Shown here: piece after piece, positions 60,863-64,000 of the stretch
Layout of the letters: every line of letters starts with the position of its first letter
How positions within the stretch are numbered: position 1 is the first letter of the stretch
Source: Porcincola intestinalis
GTDB taxonomy: Bacteria > Bacillota > Clostridia > Lachnospirales > Lachnospiraceae
Reading direction: 5' to 3'
NCBI RefSeq assembly: GCF_009696445.1
Contig: NZ_VULZ01000006.1
Location: forward strand, 62,001 to 126,000
DNA length: 64,000 nucleotides
Made by a program: the position numbers and the translations under genes
The notes under the pieces: generated by a model
Told to the model about the DNA's origin: nothing
Databases searched by the model: none
Seen by the model: the letters and a program-made list of their open reading frames with translations, nothing else

Positions 60863-61012
60863 TCAGTTCTTCTTCATCTGCTCGCAGGTCTGGTTGCCGA
60901 CCGTGCAGCTGGTCTTGCATGCAGACTGGCAGGATGTCTGGCACTCGCCGCATCCGCCCTTCTTGAGAGACTGCTGAAGAGATCTGGTGCTGAGGGTCTG
61001 AATATGCTTCAT
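60863..61012 (-). CDS. scfA: SCIFF peptide precursor (six Cys in forty-five)
   Basis: 49 residues. A leader-like start (MKHIQTLSTRSLQQSLKKGG) is followed by six cysteines at 21, 24, 28, 32, 36 and 43. AAGGAGG lies 8 bases before the ATG. The product is a ribosomal peptide whose cysteines are linked to neighbours by the maturase. The role of mature SCIFF is unknown. Confidence 0.95.
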   Translation of the reverse strand: MKHIQTLSTRSLQQSLKKGGCGECQTSCQSACKTSCTVGNQTCEQMKKN

Positions 61013-61126
61013 AATGATGCCTCCTTATACGAACGAATTCACTCTTCCCACTGCCACGCGATCCCGGTCGTGGAATCTACAAAACAGTGTCCAGTGCCCG
61101 AAACGCAAGCGGAAATCAACATTCGC

Positions 61127-61156
61127 ATTATAACACACGGTAATTTTAAATTACAA
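61127..61156 (-). promoter_or_regulatory. SCIFF promoter with an inverted repeat
   Basis: TTGTAA and TATAAT on the minus strand, 18 bases apart. GTAATTTTAAATTAC at 61140-61154 is a 7-bp inverted repeat that covers the -35 and spacer and may be an operator. The leader is about 107 bases. Confidence 0.65.
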
Positions 61157-61159
61157 GAT

Positions 61160-63238
61160 TTACTTTGTAGCTTCCTCGGCCCTTGCCTCGATCTCCTTCT
61201 CCTGAACATCCGCAGGCGCCTGCTCATAGCGGGCGAACGTATACTCGAAGCTTCCTGCTCCGCCAGTGATGGAACGAAGCGTCGTGCAGTAGCCGTACAG
61301 CTCGCTCTGCGGGACATCCGCCTCCACGATCGTGTTCCCCTTGTGATCAGGGTTCATGCCAAGCACGCGGCCGCGTCTCTTGTTGAGATCGCCCATGATG
61401 TCGCCGGTATACTTGTCAGGTGCCGTGACCTTCAGGGAAGCAATCGGTTCAAGCAGGACCGGCCCTGCCTCCATGAAGCCCTTCTTGAAGGCCATGCTGG
61501 CTGCGGTCTTGAAGGCCTGCTCGGATGAATCGACCGGATGGTAGGAGCCATCGTACAGGACCGCCTTGACCCCGACAACCGGGTATCCGGCCATCGGTCC
61601 CTTCAGGACAGACTCTGCAATTCCCTTCTCGACTGCCGGGAAGTAATTCTTCGGAACGGATCCGCCGACCACAATCTGCTCAAAGACATAAGGCTTCTCC
61701 AGATCCCCCGACGGTTCAAACTTCATCTTGACGTGACCATACTGGCCATGTCCGCCGGACTGCTTCTTGTACTTGCTGTCGACATCAGATGTCTTCCGGA
61801 TCGTCTCGCGGTACGCAACCGCCGGCTTCTCAAGCGCGATTTTTACCTTGTACTTGTTCAGAAGCTTGCTGGCCGCAACCTCAAGCTGCTGGTCACCGAT
61901 CCCGTAGAGAAGCGTCTGATGGTTCTCCGCATCGTTGACGACACGAAGCGTCTGGTCTTCCTGCGCGAGCTTCGAGAGCCCCTGCGCTGCCTTGTCCTCC
62001 TCGCCCTTTGTCACTGCCACATATTTCTTATAGGTGTAAGGAGTTGAGATTTCGAACTTACCATACTGGACCGGGTTCGCCTTGGTGGAAATGCTGTCAC
62101 GTGTGTCAACATCCAGCTTGGAGAGTGCACCGATGTCCCCGGCCATCAGCTCGGATACCTCGGTCGGCTTGCTGCCCTCAAACACATAGAGCTTGCCGGC
62201 GCGGAATTCATTCTGATTCTCCGTATCGAACAGCATATCGTCCGGACGAAGCGATCCTGAGGCCACCTTGATCATCGAATACTTGCCGATGAACGGATCG
62301 ACGATTGTCTTCCAGACAAACGCACTCTTCGCCTTCGAGAAGTCATAGTCCGCCTGGAAGATCTCATTCGATTTCAGGCTGACTCCGGCGATCTGGCGTT
62401 CCTTCGGGCTTGGGAAATAGCTGATGATATCATCAAGAAGAATCATGATGCCCTGGAGGTTGACGCTGGCGCCCATTGTGACAGGCACCATGTCACAGGT
62501 GGAGACATTCGCCTTGAGGGCGGACACGATCTCCGCCTCTGTGAACTCTTCTCCGTTGAAATAGCGGTCCATGAAGGCTTCGCTCGTCTCGGCGACGGAC
62601 TCCAGCATCGTGTCACGGTAATTAGCGAGGTAATCCTTCAGATAATCGGGGATCTCGCACTCCACCTTGTTCTGCTTGTCCACGTAGCGGCGTGCGCGCT
62701 GCTTGACGACGTTGACATAGCCGACAAACTTCTCATTCTCACGAATCGGAAGGTACATCGGGGCAATCTTCTTGCCGTAAAGGTCGGTCAGCGTCTCGAC
62801 GATCTTTCTGTACGAGGCGTTGTCAAAGTCCATGTTTGAAACGTAGAACATCCGCGGAAGATGGTACTTTTCACAGAGTTCCCATGCCTTCTGTGTACCG
62901 ACCTCGACACCATTCTTGCCGTTGACAACGATGATCGCCGCGTCGGCCGCAGCGACAGCCTCCTCCACCTCGCCGATGAAATCGAAATACCCGGGGGTAT
63001 CAAGAACATTGATCTTGCAGTCATTCCAGATGATCGGAGCCATCGAGGTATTGATTGAGAACTTACGGTTCTGCTCTTCTTTATCAAAATCGCTCAGGGT
63101 GGTGCCGTCCGCGACAGAGCCGAGCCTGGAAGTAATACCGGTCAGGTATGCCATCGCTTCCAGAAGGCTTGTCTTCCCTGCTCCACCGTGACCTAACAGA
63201 ACAACGTTGCGTATTTTGTCAGTGGTGTAAACATTCAT
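61160..63238 (-). CDS. EF-G-like translational GTPase
   Basis: 692 residues from the ATG at 63238 (GGAGG upstream). G1 GHGGAGKTS and G3 DTPGYFDF are normal. The G4 position reads SNMD where EF-G has NKxD. Domains II to V follow, with the EF-G C-terminal part (VEADVPQSELYGY). It is of the FusA2-like group, separate from the main EF-G; ribosome protection is possible but not shown. Confidence 0.85.
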   Translation of the reverse strand: MNVYTTDKIRNVVLLGHGGAGKTSLLEAMAYLTGITSRLGSVADGTTLSDFDKEEQNRKFSINTSMAPIIWNDCKINVLDTPGYFDFIGEVEEAVAAADAAIIVVNGKNGVEVGTQKAWELCEKYHLPRMFYVSNMDFDNASYRKIVETLTDLYGKKIAPMYLPIRENEKFVGYVNVVKQRARRYVDKQNKVECEIPDYLKDYLANYRDTMLESVAETSEAFMDRYFNGEEFTEAEIVSALKANVSTCDMVPVTMGASVNLQGIMILLDDIISYFPSPKERQIAGVSLKSNEIFQADYDFSKAKSAFVWKTIVDPFIGKYSMIKVASGSLRPDDMLFDTENQNEFRAGKLYVFEGSKPTEVSELMAGDIGALSKLDVDTRDSISTKANPVQYGKFEISTPYTYKKYVAVTKGEEDKAAQGLSKLAQEDQTLRVVNDAENHQTLLYGIGDQQLEVAASKLLNKYKVKIALEKPAVAYRETIRKTSDVDSKYKKQSGGHGQYGHVKMKFEPSGDLEKPYVFEQIVVGGSVPKNYFPAVEKGIAESVLKGPMAGYPVVGVKAVLYDGSYHPVDSSEQAFKTAASMAFKKGFMEAGPVLLEPIASLKVTAPDKYTGDIMGDLNKRRGRVLGMNPDHKGNTIVEADVPQSELYGYCTTLRSITGGAGSFEYTFARYEQAPADVQEKEIEARAEEATK

Positions 63239-63286
63239 AAGTTTTTCCTCCGTGCTCGTATTGTGGGATGTAACCCATATGAACAC

Positions 63287-63315
63287 ATTGTACTAAAGCA
63301 CATGGATATTTGCAA
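63287..63315 (-). promoter_or_regulatory. Promoter of the EF-G-like gene
   Basis: TTGCAA and TACAAT on the minus strand with a 17-base spacer, 49 bases before the ATG. Confidence 0.7.
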
Positions 63316-63434
63316 GCATTTCTATCCAATATTTACAGTATTGAACAAGAAATGAACAGGCAAAACGCATTCTCTCTTCGGCAACATGCCTGCCTGAAGC
63401 AGATACCGGACGGGCGGATGATGATACTGAACAG

Positions 63435-63875
63435 TCAGACCGCGGGGGCGTCTCCCACGACAAAGGAAAGCTCCGCCTCCGCTGCCCGCTCGCCGTTTAC
63501 CGTTGCGACGGCGGTCCCGAAGCCGGCAGGGCCTCTCATCTTTGTCAGCTCACAGTGTATCTCGAGGACATCTCCTGGTACAACCTGCCGGCGGAACCTG
63601 GCGTTCTTTATGCCGCCGAAGAAGACAAGCCTTCCGGCATTCTCCGGCATGGTGAGGAGGGCGAGCGCCCCGGTCTGCGCCATCGCCTCTATTATCAAGA
63701 CACCCGGCATCACCGGATAAGCCGGAAAATGTCCCATGAACTGCATCTCGTTGACGCTGACGCAGCGGATGGCGTCCGCACTTTTCCCCGGCTGACAGTC
63801 CGCTACCTTGTCAATCATAAGAAACGGATAACGATGTGGAAGAATCTGCTGAATCTGTCTGATGTCAAGCTGCAT
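63435..63875 (-). CDS. fabZ: 3-hydroxyacyl-ACP dehydratase FabZ
   Basis: 146 residues. The catalytic His is in GHFPAYPVMPG and the Glu in IIEAMAQ. It makes trans-2-enoyl-ACP during fatty acid elongation. AAGGAGG marks the start. It is the last gene of a fatty-acid operon that begins beyond the window. Confidence 0.96.
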   Translation of the reverse strand: MQLDIRQIQQILPHRYPFLMIDKVADCQPGKSADAIRCVSVNEMQFMGHFPAYPVMPGVLIIEAMAQTGALALLTMPENAGRLVFFGGIKNARFRRQVVPGDVLEIHCELTKMRGPAGFGTAVATVNGERAAEAELSFVVGDAPAV

Positions 63876-63963
63876 CGGAAGGCCTCCTTGCTGCTGGTAA
63901 ATACGTCTGCTTCATAATCTGCCATAAGTCTGCCCGTGATGTGACTGCTGCGGCGGGACAGAT

Positions 63964-63999
63964 TCAGACCTTGTCCTCCCTTCGGAACGCCAGGCAGAC
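63964..63999 (-). CDS. Possible C-terminal end of FabF (3-oxoacyl-ACP synthase II)
   Basis: Only 11 codons and a stop are visible, reading VCLAFRREDKV. The ending fits the tail of FabF proteins after the GFGGHN motif, and fabF often precedes fabZ. Too short to be sure. Confidence 0.4.
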   Translation of the reverse strand, partial: VCLAFRREDKV

Positions 64000-64000
64000 G

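Overview
The window is a chromosomal segment of an anaerobic, monoderm, probably gut-type Clostridia bacterium, most likely family Lachnospiraceae; I cannot name the genus. The evidence is a SCIFF peptide next to its radical-SAM maturase, the HlyD-like/yggS/sepF string, an unusually long PBP2 beside mreBCD-minC-rodA, a Gram-positive type LexA box, a SecD-SecF fusion, and Hdr/Flx-type redox genes. The DNA looks rather GC-rich for a clostridium. I saw no tRNA, rRNA, CRISPR array, insertion sequence or prophage.

Layout. (1) 1-10.8 kb, + strand: the end of miaB, mutS, mutL, miaA, a YnbB-type PLP lyase and two FAD oxidoreductases. (2) 10.8-20.7 kb, +: a cell-shape operon of radC, mreB, mreC, mreD, PBP2, minC, rodA, mgsA and a D-Ala-D-Ala carboxypeptidase; minD and minE are absent from their usual place. 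(3) 20.7-27.5 kb, +: a small P-loop protein, an HlyD-like protein, yggS, sepF, aroB, lspA, an RluA-type pseudouridine synthase and dtd. (4) 27.6-33.1 kb: a tyrosine recombinase, a DUF1002 secreted protein, divergent lexA with its own operator, and an SseB-like protein. (5) 33.2-42.0 kb, - strand: an oligopeptide ABC transporter operon (oppD, oppF, oppB, oppC, oppA) that continues into a beta-lactamase-fold hydrolase, an NlpC/P60 endopeptidase and a dipeptide epimerase. Together these read as murein-peptide uptake and recycling. The operon is preceded by a promoter and a leader that ends in a strong terminator hairpin just before oppD. (6) 42.1-44.1 kb, -: yhbY, nadD, yqeK, rsfS. (7) 44.2-55.0 kb, -: hdrB, hdrC, hdrA, flxD, flxC, flxB, flxA, frdB, frdA and both subunits of class I fumarase, behind one promoter with a Rex-like operator. 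(8) 55.1-64.0 kb, -: recJ, secDF, the SCIFF maturase and SCIFF precursor, an EF-G-like GTPase, fabZ and a probable end of fabF.

The most notable system is region 7. A complete HdrABC-FlxABCD flavin-based electron-bifurcation module shares an operon with a soluble fumarate reductase (no membrane anchor, no covalent-FAD histidine, two 4Fe-4S motifs instead of a 4Fe-4S plus a 3Fe-4S) and with fumarase. The inferred pathway is malate to fumarate to succinate, with NADH as donor and exergonic fumarate reduction coupled to ferredoxin reduction in the cytoplasm. The coupling is inference from gene content and motifs; the family assignments are strong.
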